A stretch of DNA of 64,000 nt from Streptomyces sp. BK208. GTDB lineage: Bacteria > Actinomycetota > Actinomycetes > Streptomycetales > Streptomycetaceae. The notes below the pieces were generated by a model. That model made no database searches and was not told the origin of the DNA. It worked only from the letters and a program-made list of their open reading frames with translations. Location: contig NZ_SOAV01000002.1 in the NCBI RefSeq assembly GCF_004364245.1, positions 124,001 to 188,000 of the forward strand. The letters run 5' to 3'. Positions 18,028-26,009 of this stretch are shown here, one piece after another. The translations under genes and the position numbers were made by a program. Numbering within the stretch: position 1 is the stretch's first letter; each line of letters starts with the position of its first letter.

Positions 18028-18668
18028 GAGTCAGTACGCCTTTTACCGCGTCCCCGGTAATTGTCAGTCGTCGAGTGGCAGTTGGGGCAGAGGAGGCGGA
18101 GGTTCTTGATGCGGTTGTCCCGCCAGTCGCCGTCGATGTGGTCGACCTCCAGGGGGAGCGGGCGCCCGCGCCAGGCGGTTCCGGTGCCGCAAAGCGCGCA
18201 CTGCTCCGGCGTGCCCGTGGCCGTCATGGCCCACTTGAGGCGGTCGCTCGGGATGCGCCGGGCCTGAGAGGGCAGTTGCTCGACGAGTACCCCTTCCGGT
18301 GTCCGGGGGCGCCGGGGTCTGCCCTTCCGGGTCGGCATCCGGAAGTGCGAGATGTCGATGTCGTAGGCCTTGATCCGGCGGCTGATGTGCGTGTGGTGTC
18401 CGCCGACCACTTCCAGGCCGAGATGCCGCAGCACCTCACACATGTTGCTCGAGGCCGACACGGCTTCCTGAAGGACCTCTCTGGTCCACTTCACCCCCTC
18501 CCGCTGGAAGTGGGACACATCCACCCCGAGCTTTTTCATCCGCCCCAGCACATACCGACGCGTAGGACTCTTCGGATCCACCCCCAGCCGCACCAACGCC
18601 TCCGACAACGTCCGCGCCCCCCGAGCCGCCTCGTCCAGGCGCTCTCGCGTGTACGCACTCGCCCCCAT
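18024..18668 (-). CDS. HNH endonuclease with DNA-binding repeats (copy 2)
   Basis: A 214-aa paralogue of the next gene, with the same layout: the repeat YTRERLDEAARGARTLSEAL..DVSHF, a second repeat TREVLQEAVSASSNMCEVLRH..DISHF, then CALCG, LEVDHIDGDW and LLCPNCHSTTDNY. The catalytic His in VDHIDGD and four zinc cysteines are intact, so both copies look active. It is the first gene of the two-gene unit. Such proteins are widespread as single, often mobile genes in Streptomyces and their phages. Confidence 0.85.
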   Translation of the reverse strand: MGASAYTRERLDEAARGARTLSEALVRLGVDPKSPTRRYVLGRMKKLGVDVSHFQREGVKWTREVLQEAVSASSNMCEVLRHLGLEVVGGHHTHISRRIKAYDIDISHFRMPTRKGRPRRPRTPEGVLVEQLPSQARRIPSDRLKWAMTATGTPEQCALCGTGTAWRGRPLPLEVDHIDGDWRDNRIKNLRLLCPNCHSTTDNYRGRGKRRTDS

Positions 18669-18753
18669 CGGTCCCCTCCGTCCCGGCCGCGTGTTCGCGG
18701 TCTCGTACGGAGTAACGAACCGGTTATCGGACAGTCACGCACGGCATGCGGAA

Positions 18754-18785
18754 GGGCCCGTACCGGAAAGCTTCGGTACGGGCCC
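18754..18785 (-). terminator. Hairpin terminator after bcp
   Basis: A 12-bp perfect stem (GGGCCCGTACCG and complement), 15 bp after the bcp stop. Confidence 0.75.
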
Positions 18786-18799
18786 CGCCGAAAGGGGAC

Positions 18800-19267
18800 T
18801 CAGATGCCGAGGTCCTTGATGATCTTGGCTACGTGGCCCGTCGCGCGGACGTTGTACAGCGCGCGTTCGACCTTGCCCTCCTCGTCCACGACGATCGTGG
18901 AGCGGATGACGCCCATGTAGGTCTTGCCGTAGTTCTTCTTCTCGCCGAAGGCGCCGTACGCGTCGAGGACCTTCTTGTCCGGGTCGGCGAGGAGGGTGAC
19001 CTTGAGGGACTCGGTCTCGCGGAACTTGGCCAGCTTCTCGGGCTTGTCCGGGGAGATGCCGAGCACGTCGTACCCGGCGCCGGCCAGCAGCTCCAGGTTG
19101 TCCGTGAAGTCGCAGGCCTGCTTGGTGCAGCCGGGGGTAAGCGCCGCAGGGTAGAAGTAGACGATGACCTTCCGGCCCTTGTGGTCGGACAGGGACACCT
19201 CGTTGCCGTCGGCGTCCTGGAGGGTGAAGGCCGGGGCCAGGTCCCCGGGCTGGAGTCGCTCGCTCAT
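18800..19267 (-). CDS. bcp: Thiol peroxidase (peroxiredoxin Q/BCP)
   Basis: Reduces peroxides with thioredoxin, in the cytoplasm. The 155-aa protein has the peroxidatic Cys47 in PAALTPGCTKQACDF and the resolving Cys52 five residues later, the atypical two-Cys arrangement of the BCP group. A monocistronic gene ending in a hairpin, divergent from the DUF3618 gene across about 90 bp. Confidence 0.95.
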   Translation of the reverse strand: MSERLQPGDLAPAFTLQDADGNEVSLSDHKGRKVIVYFYPAALTPGCTKQACDFTDNLELLAGAGYDVLGISPDKPEKLAKFRETESLKVTLLADPDKKVLDAYGAFGEKKNYGKTYMGVIRSTIVVDEEGKVERALYNVRATGHVAKIIKDLGI

Positions 19268-19359
19268 CGGGTCAGCGTAACGGGGGGTCCTGACAGTGCG
19301 GAGAGGGAAGTAGCTGACAGACTGTCCGGGACAGTGTCGGAAGACTGCGGAGGCGTACG

Positions 19360-19692
19360 GTGGCGGACACGTCGGACATCAGAACCCCGGCGCAGATCGA
19401 GGCGGACATCAAGCGCCGCCGCGAGGTGCTGGCCGAGACGCTCGACGAGCTCGGGATGCGGGTGCATCCCAAGACGCTCGTCGACGACGCGAAGGCCAAG
19501 GTGGCCTCCAGCGTCGATCACACGCTGGGGCGGGCGTACGTCCAGGCCAATCGCGTGGTCAGCGACGTGAAGGCGCGGTTCGTGGACGAGCAGGGCTCTC
19601 CGCGGATGGAGCGGGTCCTGCCGGCCGCGCTGGTCGTGGCCGGGGTCGTGGGGCTGCTGGCCCTGAGCGGCACCCGGCGGCGGAAGCGCTGA
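19360..19692 (+). CDS. DUF3618 family membrane-anchored protein
   Basis: A 110-aa actinobacterial protein. The N-terminus RTPAQIEADIKRRREVLAET fits the DUF3618 pattern. One hydrophobic helix near the C-terminus (VLPAALVVAGVVGLLALSG) is followed by a basic RRRKR tail, giving a single-span protein. The GTG start has GCGGAGG 7 bases upstream. The function is unknown. It is followed at 23 bp by the GroES-like gene. Confidence 0.85.
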   Translation: MADTSDIRTPAQIEADIKRRREVLAETLDELGMRVHPKTLVDDAKAKVASSVDHTLGRAYVQANRVVSDVKARFVDEQGSPRMERVLPAALVVAGVVGLLALSGTRRRKR

Positions 19693-19715
19693 GCGGGGGC
19701 GGGTAGGTTCAGGGC

Positions 19716-20072
19716 GTGAGCGCCAAGAAGAACGAGCACGGTCCCCAGGACGACAAGCTGCCCATCCGGATGCTGCACGACCGCGTGCTCGTGCGGCAGG
19801 ACACCGGTGAGGGCGAGCGGCGTTCCGGGGGCGGCATCCTGATCCCCGCGACGGCGGCCGTCGGCAAGCGGCTGGCGTGGGCGGAGGTCGTCGCGGTCGG
19901 GCAGAACGTACGGACCGTGGAGCCGGGGGACCGGGTGCTGTACGACCCGGAGGACCGTGCGGAGGTCGAGGTGCGGGGCGTGGGCTACGTGCTCATGCGC
20001 GAGCGTGACCTGCACGCCGTGGCCGCGGACCGGTTCGAGGGGTCGGAGGACTCCACCGGGCTGTACCTGTAG
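19716..20072 (+). CDS. GroES-like co-chaperonin family protein
   Basis: A 118-aa protein with the GroES fold: LPIRMLHDRVLVRQDTGEGE, a GGGILIPATA mobile-loop region and VEPGDRVLYDPED. It is longer than GroES at both ends and diverges around the mobile loop. No groEL is adjacent, so it is probably a dispersed paralogue rather than the main co-chaperonin. The stop codon TAG runs directly into a tandem octamer repeat. Confidence 0.85.
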   Translation: MSAKKNEHGPQDDKLPIRMLHDRVLVRQDTGEGERRSGGGILIPATAAVGKRLAWAEVVAVGQNVRTVEPGDRVLYDPEDRAEVEVRGVGYVLMRERDLHAVAADRFEGSEDSTGLYL

Positions 20073-20120
20073 GCAGTAGCGCAGTAGCGCAGTAGCGCGG
20101 TAGCGCAGTAGCGCGGTAGG
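20073..20120. repeat. Six tandem octamers GC(A/G)GTAG(C/G)
   Basis: GCAGTAGC is repeated at 20073, 20081, 20089 and 20105, with variants GCGGTAGC at 20097 and GCGGTAGG at 20113. It begins immediately after a TAG stop. Because 8 is not a multiple of 3, the array places TAG in all three frames. Confidence 0.9.
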
Positions 20121-20149
20121 GCCTGGTGACCGGTGTCACCGGGCCCTTT
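20119..20149 (+). terminator. Hairpin terminator before the riboswitch
   Basis: GGGCCTGGTGAC pairs with GTCACCGGGCCC (one mismatch) around a CGGT loop, followed by TTTCC. It ends the groES-like transcript and separates it from gdx. Confidence 0.7.
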
Positions 20150-20176
20150 CCGCTGTCTTTGCTACCTTGGGAAGCA

Positions 20177-20220
20177 CCCCGACGAGACGCGCCGTACCGG
20201 GCTGAAGGAAAAGACGACGC
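20177..20220 (+). ncRNA. Guanidine-III (ykkC-III) riboswitch
   Basis: The stretch holds the class hallmarks in order: CCCGACGAG, GCGCCGTACCGGG, a purine-rich GGAAAAGACG and a closing ACGC. CCCG pairs with CGGG for one helix and GCGCCGT pairs with ACGACGC (one mismatch) for the pseudoknot helix, as I recall for the Thermobifida fusca ykkC-III RNA. It lies 35 bp before a SugE/Gdx gene, the usual downstream gene, so free guanidine should switch on export. Assignment is by motif recall and context; a covariance-model search would settle it. Confidence 0.82.
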
Positions 20221-20255
20221 ACCACCGTTCAGTTCGTTTCACGGAGGTGCCTGTC

Positions 20256-20576
20256 ATGGCGTGGGTTCTGCTCGTCGTCGCCGGTCTGCTCGAGGTCGGC
20301 TGGTCGATCGGGATGAAGTACACCGAGGGTTTCACGCGGCTGTGGCCGAGCGTGTTCACGGGTGCCGGGATCGTCGCGAGCATGCTGCTGCTGTCGTACG
20401 CGGCCCGGACGCTGCCCATCGGCACCGCCTACGGCGTGTGGGTGGGGATCGGCGCGGCCGGGGCGGCGGTGCTCGGCATGGTGGTGCTGGGTGAGCCGGC
20501 CACCGCCGCCCGGATCTTCTTCATCTGTCTGCTGCTGGTCGCCGTGGTGGGTCTGAAGGCGACCTCGGGTCACTGA
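20256..20576 (+). CDS. gdx: Guanidinium exporter (SMR family)
   Basis: A 106-aa four-helix small multidrug resistance protein (also named SugE). The essential membrane Glu is E13 in AGLLEVGWSIGMK, and the GLLEVGW..GMKYTEGF pattern places it in the Gdx/SugE branch that exports guanidinium in exchange for protons, rather than the EmrE branch. The ATG follows ACGGAGGTG. The guanidine-III riboswitch upstream agrees with this function. Its 3' end overlaps the convergent PBP gene by 7 bp. Confidence 0.92.
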   Translation: MAWVLLVVAGLLEVGWSIGMKYTEGFTRLWPSVFTGAGIVASMLLLSYAARTLPIGTAYGVWVGIGAAGAAVLGMVVLGEPATAARIFFICLLLVAVVGLKATSGH

Positions 20577-23041
20577 CGCCGGGGCGTGGCGGGGAGGCCG
20601 GCGACCGTGCCCGCGGTGGTGTCCGAGTCGCCGCCGCCGGCGCCGGTCGTGTCCCCGCCGCCGCCCGGTCCCGTGCCGCCGTTCGACGAGTCGTCGCCGC
20701 CCGAGTCGCCGCCGCCGGTGGGGCCCGGTTCGGTGCTGGGGCCGCCGGTGGAGGGGGTGCCGCCGCCGGTCGACGGGGGGCCGGACTCGTGGCCGCCGGA
20801 GTCGCCGGGCGGGGTGCTGCCCCCGGAGTCGCCGGGGGTGTCGGTGCCGGAGCCGTCCTCGTCGCCGGTGGGCTGGTCGTCCGGGTCGCTGCTGCCGCTC
20901 TCGTCGCCGTCGCCGGGTTCGTCCGAGGCGTCGCCGCTGGGGGGCGCGGTGACGTCGGCGCCGTCCTGGAGCCGGAGGTCGAAGTCGGCGACCGGCTCGC
21001 CCTTCAGGGCGTTGCGGGTGTACTGGCTCCAGATCTCGGCGGGCGCGCCGCCGCCGTTGATCCGGGCGAGGCCCATGGCGCCGTACAGGGGCTTGTGGGC
21101 GGCGGTCTTCGGGTCCTGGCCCATGACGGCGACGACGGTGGCGAGGTCGGGGGTGTAGCCGGCGAACCAGGCGGCCGTGTCCTCCTCGGCGGTGCCGGTC
21201 TTGCCCGCGGCGGGGCGGCCGGCGGCCTGGGCGGCGGTGGCGGTGCCCTTCTCGACGACGCTGCGCAGCACCGAGGTGGTGGTGTCGGCGGATTCGCGGC
21301 TGACGGCCTGGTGTTCGCGCCGCTGCGGCAGCTCGACCTCCTGCTTGCCGTCCTTCATGACCTGCTCGACCAGCGTGTACGTGCTGTGCCTGCCGTGGTT
21401 GGCGATGGTCGCGTAGGCCTGGGCCATGTCGAGGGGGCTGGCGGTGGCGACGCCGAGGGCGATGGAGGGGGAGGGGGTCAGTTCGGGGGTGTTCTTGGAG
21501 AGTCCGAGGTCGATCGCGGTCTGCTTGACCTTGTCGGAGCCGACGTCGACGGCCATCTGGGCGTACACGGCGTTGACGGACTTGTCGGTGGCCTCGCGGA
21601 CGGTGACGTGGCCGTAGTCGTGGTGGTCCTCGTTCTCGGGGGCGTAGCGGCCGCCGCTCCAGCCCTGGACGGGGCGTTCGCTGGTGCCGTCGTAGCGGGT
21701 GTTGGGGTTGATGGTGCGGCCGTCCTGCGTCTCGGAGTGGTTCTCGACGGCGGACGTGAAGACGAAGGGCTTGAAGGTGGAGCCGACCTGGAAGTCGCGG
21801 CGGACGGCGTTGGGTGTGTACTGCTTGACGTAGTCGATGCCGTTGTACATCGCGACGACCTTGCCGGTCTTCGGGTCGACGGAGGCGCCGCCGGCGCGGA
21901 CGTAGGTGTCGACCTTGCGTTCCTTCTTGTCGAGCTGGGAGATCAGCTTGTCGTCGACGGCCTTGACGAAGGCGTCCTGCTTGTCCTTCTGCAGGGTGGT
22001 GGTGATGCGGTAGCCGCCGCGGCCGAGTTCCTCCTCGTCGACGATGCCGTTCTCGGTCAGGTACGACTTGACGATGTTGACGACGTAGCCGCGCTGTCCG
22101 GACATGTTGGTGGAGACCGTGGACTGCTTGGGCTTGGGGAACGTGGCGGCGGCACGGTCGGCGGGGCTGAGCCAGCCCTTGTCAACCATGCCGTTCATGA
22201 CGTACTTCCAGCGGGCCTCGGCGGCGGGCCGGTTCTCGGGGTGGGCGACGACGTCGTACTGGCTGGGGGCGTTGAGCAGGGAGGCGAGGTAGGCGCCCTG
22301 GGCGGCGGTGAGGTCCTTGGCGTCGGTGCCGAAGTAGGCCTGGGCGGCGGCCTGGATGCCGTAGGCGCCGCGGCCGAAGAAGCTGGTGTTGAGGTAGCCC
22401 TCGAGGATCTCGCTCTTGCTCTTCTCGCGGTCGAGCTTGATCGAGATGAAGAACTCCTTCACCTTGCGGGTGACGGTCTGCTCCTGGCCCAGGTAGTAGT
22501 TCTTGACGTACTGCTGGGTGATCGTGGAGCCGGACTGCTTGCCCTTGCCGGTGGCGGTGTTCCAGCCGGCCCGGACCATCGCCCCGGGGTCGATGGCGGA
22601 CTCGGTGTAGAAGTCGCGGTCCTCGGCGGCGAGGACGGCGTGCTGGGCGTCCTTGGAGATCCGGGCGAGGCCGACGCTCTCGCGGTTGACCTCGCCGTCG
22701 CGGGCGAGGACGCTGCCGTCGGCGTACAGGTAGACGTTGGACTGCTTGGTGGCGAGCGCGTTGGCCGGGGGGATCTGCACGAGCTGGTAGCCGAGGAAGA
22801 AGCCGCCGACGATCAGCAGGAGCCCGACGACGACGGTGCTCAGCACGATGCGCCAGGTGGGGATCAGCCGGCGCCATCCGGTGCGCCGCGGACGCCTGGG
22901 CTTCTTCGCCTTCCCGGAGTCGGCCGGTGCGCCCGACGTGCCCGGTGCTCCGGGTCCCCCCGTCGGTCCCTCGCCGGCCGCCTGGGGCTCTTTCTGCGCC
23001 CAGCCCGGGTGCGGCTGCTGCGGCTGCGGCTCGTCGCTCAT
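20570..23041 (-). CDS. Class A penicillin-binding protein (bifunctional)
   Basis: Peptidoglycan glycosyltransferase/transpeptidase of 823 aa. It has a Pro/Gln-rich cytoplasmic N-terminus, one membrane helix (about 60-85), a GT51 domain with AAEDRDFYTES, and a transpeptidase with the active-site motif STFKPF, SVNAVYAQ (SxN) and GKTGTAEED (KTG). The last 110 or so residues are a Gly/Ser/Pro/Asp low-complexity tail after the catalytic domain, expected to sit in the wall. The start MSDEPQPQQPHP is preceded by AGGAG at a longish distance; in-frame GTG codons slightly upstream are alternatives. Confidence 0.93.
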   Translation of the reverse strand: MSDEPQPQQPHPGWAQKEPQAAGEGPTGGPGAPGTSGAPADSGKAKKPRRPRRTGWRRLIPTWRIVLSTVVVGLLLIVGGFFLGYQLVQIPPANALATKQSNVYLYADGSVLARDGEVNRESVGLARISKDAQHAVLAAEDRDFYTESAIDPGAMVRAGWNTATGKGKQSGSTITQQYVKNYYLGQEQTVTRKVKEFFISIKLDREKSKSEILEGYLNTSFFGRGAYGIQAAAQAYFGTDAKDLTAAQGAYLASLLNAPSQYDVVAHPENRPAAEARWKYVMNGMVDKGWLSPADRAAATFPKPKQSTVSTNMSGQRGYVVNIVKSYLTENGIVDEEELGRGGYRITTTLQKDKQDAFVKAVDDKLISQLDKKERKVDTYVRAGGASVDPKTGKVVAMYNGIDYVKQYTPNAVRRDFQVGSTFKPFVFTSAVENHSETQDGRTINPNTRYDGTSERPVQGWSGGRYAPENEDHHDYGHVTVREATDKSVNAVYAQMAVDVGSDKVKQTAIDLGLSKNTPELTPSPSIALGVATASPLDMAQAYATIANHGRHSTYTLVEQVMKDGKQEVELPQRREHQAVSRESADTTTSVLRSVVEKGTATAAQAAGRPAAGKTGTAEEDTAAWFAGYTPDLATVVAVMGQDPKTAAHKPLYGAMGLARINGGGAPAEIWSQYTRNALKGEPVADFDLRLQDGADVTAPPSGDASDEPGDGDESGSSDPDDQPTGDEDGSGTDTPGDSGGSTPPGDSGGHESGPPSTGGGTPSTGGPSTEPGPTGGGDSGGDDSSNGGTGPGGGGDTTGAGGGDSDTTAGTVAGLPATPRRQ

Positions 23042-23222
23042 CTCGTGCACGGACTCCTGTTTCACTTCGTACGGTTTTCAGAACGTCTGAGTTCTTCTGA
23101 TGAAGACTCTCGCACCGAGCGTTCCGTTCCCACTCGACGGCACACCCGTGAAATTCCGTGGCACGGGTGGTCGCGGTCGCACTAGGCTCCTGCGCTTCGG
23201 TGCCGGTCGGAGGGGGAGGGTC

Positions 23223-24029
23223 GTGGGTGCGGGCTCGGGGCGGTTGTACGTGGCCGTCGCTGCGGGGGAATTCCGACGGTACGCGACGTATCGGGCGGCC
23301 ACCGCTGCCGGGGTGTTCACCAACACGGTCTTCGGCTTGATCCTGGTGTACACCTATCTGGCCCTGTGGGACGAGAACCCGCACCTCGGAGGGTACGACC
23401 AGGCGCAGGCCGTCACGTTCGTGTGGCTGGGGCAGGCGTTGCTCGCGGCGCTGGCGATCGGGGGCGGCGGCGCCGAGGACGAGTTGATGGAGCGCATCCG
23501 TACGGGTGATGTCGCCGTCGACCTGTACCGGCCCGCCGATCTCCAGCTGTGGTGGCTGGCCGCGGACGTGGGGCGGGCGCTGTTCCAGTTCCTGGGCCGC
23601 GGAGTGGTGCCGTTCGTGTTCGGGGCGCTGGTCTTTCCGGTGGCGCTGCCGCGGGAGGTGTCCGTGTGGCTGGCGTTCCTGGTGACACTGGTGCTGGCGA
23701 TGCTGGTGGGTTTCGCGCTGCGCTATCTGGTGGCGCTCTCGGCGTTCTGGCTGCTCGACGGCACGGGGGTGACGCAGATGGCGTGGCTGGCGGGGCTGTT
23801 CTGTTCGGGGATGCTGCTGCCGCTGAACGTGTTCCCGGGGGCGCTGGGCGAGGTGGTGCGGGCGCTGCCGTGGTCGTCGCTGCTCCAGGCGCCGGCGGAC
23901 GTGCTGCTGGGGGAGGCGGATCCACTGGGGACGTACCTGTTCCAGGCGGGCTGGGCGGTGGCGCTGCTGGCGCTGGGCCGGCTGGTGCAGGCGGCGGCGA
24001 CGCGCCGGGTGGTGGTCCAGGGTGGCTGA
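23223..24029 (+). CDS. ABC-2 type exporter permease 1
   Basis: A 268-aa membrane protein with six predicted helices and an acidic/basic loop ELMERIRTGDVAVDLYRP characteristic of the ABC-2 permease family that pairs with NatA-like ATPases. The GTG start is chosen for GGAGG 9 bases upstream. It forms an operon with a second permease (8-bp overlap) and an ATPase, so the complete exporter is a heterodimeric permease plus ATPase. The substrate is unknown. Confidence 0.85.
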   Translation: MGAGSGRLYVAVAAGEFRRYATYRAATAAGVFTNTVFGLILVYTYLALWDENPHLGGYDQAQAVTFVWLGQALLAALAIGGGGAEDELMERIRTGDVAVDLYRPADLQLWWLAADVGRALFQFLGRGVVPFVFGALVFPVALPREVSVWLAFLVTLVLAMLVGFALRYLVALSAFWLLDGTGVTQMAWLAGLFCSGMLLPLNVFPGALGEVVRALPWSSLLQAPADVLLGEADPLGTYLFQAGWAVALLALGRLVQAAATRRVVVQGG

Positions 24030-24882
24030 GATCGCCGGGGCCGCCGAGGTCGCCGGGCGGGAGGTGCGGCGCGGCCGGGTGGCCGAGGGACTGCGCGCGT
24101 ACGGGCTGATCGCCGGGATGTGGATCAGGTCGACGATGGCCTACCGCACGTCGTTCGTGCTGACGGCGTTCGGCAACTTCGCGATGAACGCGCTGGACTT
24201 CGTGGCGATCCTGCTGATGTTCTCCCGGGTGGACGCGCTGGGCGGCTGGTCCCTGCCCGAGGTGGCGTTCCTGTACGGGCTGTCAGGGGTGTCGTTCGGG
24301 CTGGCCGACCTGGCGATCGGTTCCATGGACCGGCTGGGGCGGCGGGTGCGCGACGGCACGCTGGACACGCTGCTGGTGCGTCCGGCGCCGGTGCTGGCGC
24401 AGGTGGCGGCGGACCGGTTCGCGCTGCGCAGGCTCGGCCGGGTGACGCAGGGGCTGCTGGTGCTGGGGTACGCGCTGGTGGTCGTCGACGTCGACTGGAC
24501 GGTGGCGAAGCTGCTGCTGATGCCGCTGATGCTGGTCGGCGGGGCGGGGATCTTCTGCGCGGTGTTCGTGGCGGCGGGGGCGTTCCAGTTCGTGGCGCAG
24601 GACGCCTCGGAGGTGGCCAACGCCTTCACGTACGGCGGTACGACGCTGCTGCAGTATCCGCCGGCCGTGTTCGCGCTGGACCTGGTGCGCGGGGTGACGT
24701 TCGTGGTGCCGCTGGCGTTCGTGAACTGGCTGCCGGCGAGTCATGTGCTGGGGCGGCCGTATCCGCTGGACCTGCCCGGGTGGGCGGCGTTCACGACGCC
24801 GCTGGTGGCGGTGGCCTGCTGTGCGGCGGCGGGGCTCGTCTGGCGGGCGGGCCTGCGTTCGTACCGGAGCACGGGGAGCTGA
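24022..24882 (+). CDS. ABC-2 type exporter permease 2
   Basis: A 286-aa integral membrane protein with about six helices, related to permease 1 (GSMDRLGRRVRDGTLDTLLVRP matches RTGDVAVDLYRP). The GTG start lies inside the 3' end of permease 1, implying coupled translation. It is the second half of the heterodimeric channel. Confidence 0.85.
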   Translation: MAEIAGAAEVAGREVRRGRVAEGLRAYGLIAGMWIRSTMAYRTSFVLTAFGNFAMNALDFVAILLMFSRVDALGGWSLPEVAFLYGLSGVSFGLADLAIGSMDRLGRRVRDGTLDTLLVRPAPVLAQVAADRFALRRLGRVTQGLLVLGYALVVVDVDWTVAKLLLMPLMLVGGAGIFCAVFVAAGAFQFVAQDASEVANAFTYGGTTLLQYPPAVFALDLVRGVTFVVPLAFVNWLPASHVLGRPYPLDLPGWAAFTTPLVAVACCAAAGLVWRAGLRSYRSTGS

Positions 24883-24887
24883 CGGAG

Positions 24888-25976
24888 ATGGCCGAGACGG
24901 CGGGGAGGCCGGAGATGGCGGAGACGACGGAACCGGCACGGGGACCGGCACCGGTGTCGGTGCCCGCGCCGGTGCCGGAAGCGGGGACCGCGACGGTGGC
25001 GGAGCGGGGCGCCGGGGCGTTCATCGAGCTGGACGGGGTCGAGAAGGTCTTCGACGTGCGCAAGAAGACGGGCTTCCTGAAGCGGGAGCGGCGGCGGGTG
25101 CGGGCCGTGGACGGGCTGTCGTTCACGGTGGCGCGGGGGGAGATGGTCGGTTACATCGGCCCGAACGGCGCCGGGAAGTCGACGACGATCAAGATGCTCA
25201 CCGGCATCCTGACGCCGAGCGGAGGCCGGCTGCGGGTGGCCGGGATCGACCCGTCCCGGGAGCGGGTCCGGCTGGCGCACCGCATCGGGGTGGTCTTCGG
25301 GCAGCGGACGACGCTGTGGTGGGACCTGCCGCTGATCGACTCCTACCGGCTGATGCACCGCATGTACCGCATCCCGGACGCCCGTTACCGGGAGAACCTG
25401 GACCGCTGTGTGGAACTGCTCCAGCTCCAGGAGCTGCTGGACGTGCCGGTGCGGCAGCTCTCGCTGGGCCAGCGGATGCGCGGCGACGTCGCGGCGGCGC
25501 TGCTGCACGACCCGGAGGTGCTGTACCTGGACGAGCCGACCATCGGGCTCGACGTGGTGTCGAAGGCCAAGGTGCGGGGTTTCCTGCGGGACTTGAACGC
25601 GGAGCGGGGTACGACGGTGCTGCTGACCACGCACGACCTGCAGGACATCGAGCAGCTGTGCTCGCGCGTGATGGTGATCGACCACGGGCGGCTGATGTAC
25701 GACGGTCCGCTGGCCGGCCTGCACGAGGCGGGGGAGAGCGAGCGCACCCTGGTGGTGGACCTGGAGCGGGAGTTGCCGCCGATCGAGGCGCCGGAGCCGG
25801 CCCGGGTGGTGCGGGTGGAGGGGCCGCGGCAGTGGCTGGCCTTCCCGGCGTCGGCGTCGGCGGCGGGTCTGGTGGCGCGGATCGCGGCGGAGTATCCGCT
25901 GGTGGACCTGTCGGTGCGGGAGCCCGACATCGAGTCGGTGATCGCGAAGATGTACGCGGAACGCGCGGGCGCGTAG
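24888..25976 (+). CDS. ABC exporter ATP-binding protein
   Basis: A 362-aa ATPase that energises the two preceding permeases. Motifs: Walker A GPNGAGKST, Q-loop VFGQRTTLWW, signature LSLGQRMRGD, Walker B VLYLDEPTIGLD and switch TTHDL. A Pro/Ala/Glu-rich N-terminal extension of about 45 residues and a C-terminal accessory domain of about 80 residues flank the ATPase core. The start is 5 bp after the permease 2 stop with GGGGAG upstream. Confidence 0.92.
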   Translation: MAETAGRPEMAETTEPARGPAPVSVPAPVPEAGTATVAERGAGAFIELDGVEKVFDVRKKTGFLKRERRRVRAVDGLSFTVARGEMVGYIGPNGAGKSTTIKMLTGILTPSGGRLRVAGIDPSRERVRLAHRIGVVFGQRTTLWWDLPLIDSYRLMHRMYRIPDARYRENLDRCVELLQLQELLDVPVRQLSLGQRMRGDVAAALLHDPEVLYLDEPTIGLDVVSKAKVRGFLRDLNAERGTTVLLTTHDLQDIEQLCSRVMVIDHGRLMYDGPLAGLHEAGESERTLVVDLERELPPIEAPEPARVVRVEGPRQWLAFPASASAAGLVARIAAEYPLVDLSVREPDIESVIAKMYAERAGA

Positions 25977-26009
25977 TGCCCGGCGCGGTGACCTCGTAGG
26001 CTGCTGTCC

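Noticed and set aside
17267..18668. Integrated element with att sites at the tRNA-Leu
   Set aside because: I saw no repeated tRNA 3' end beyond the HNH genes and no integrase, so only two linked genes are supported.
20120..20256. Guanidine-I or mini-ykkC riboswitch
   Set aside because: The ACGR-loop twin hairpins and the ykkC class I core are not seen; the blocks match class III instead.
20789..23185. Long forward open frame opposite the PBP gene
   Set aside because: Shadow of the PBP gene; the PBP has all catalytic motifs, while the shadow is Gly/Val/Ala low-complexity.
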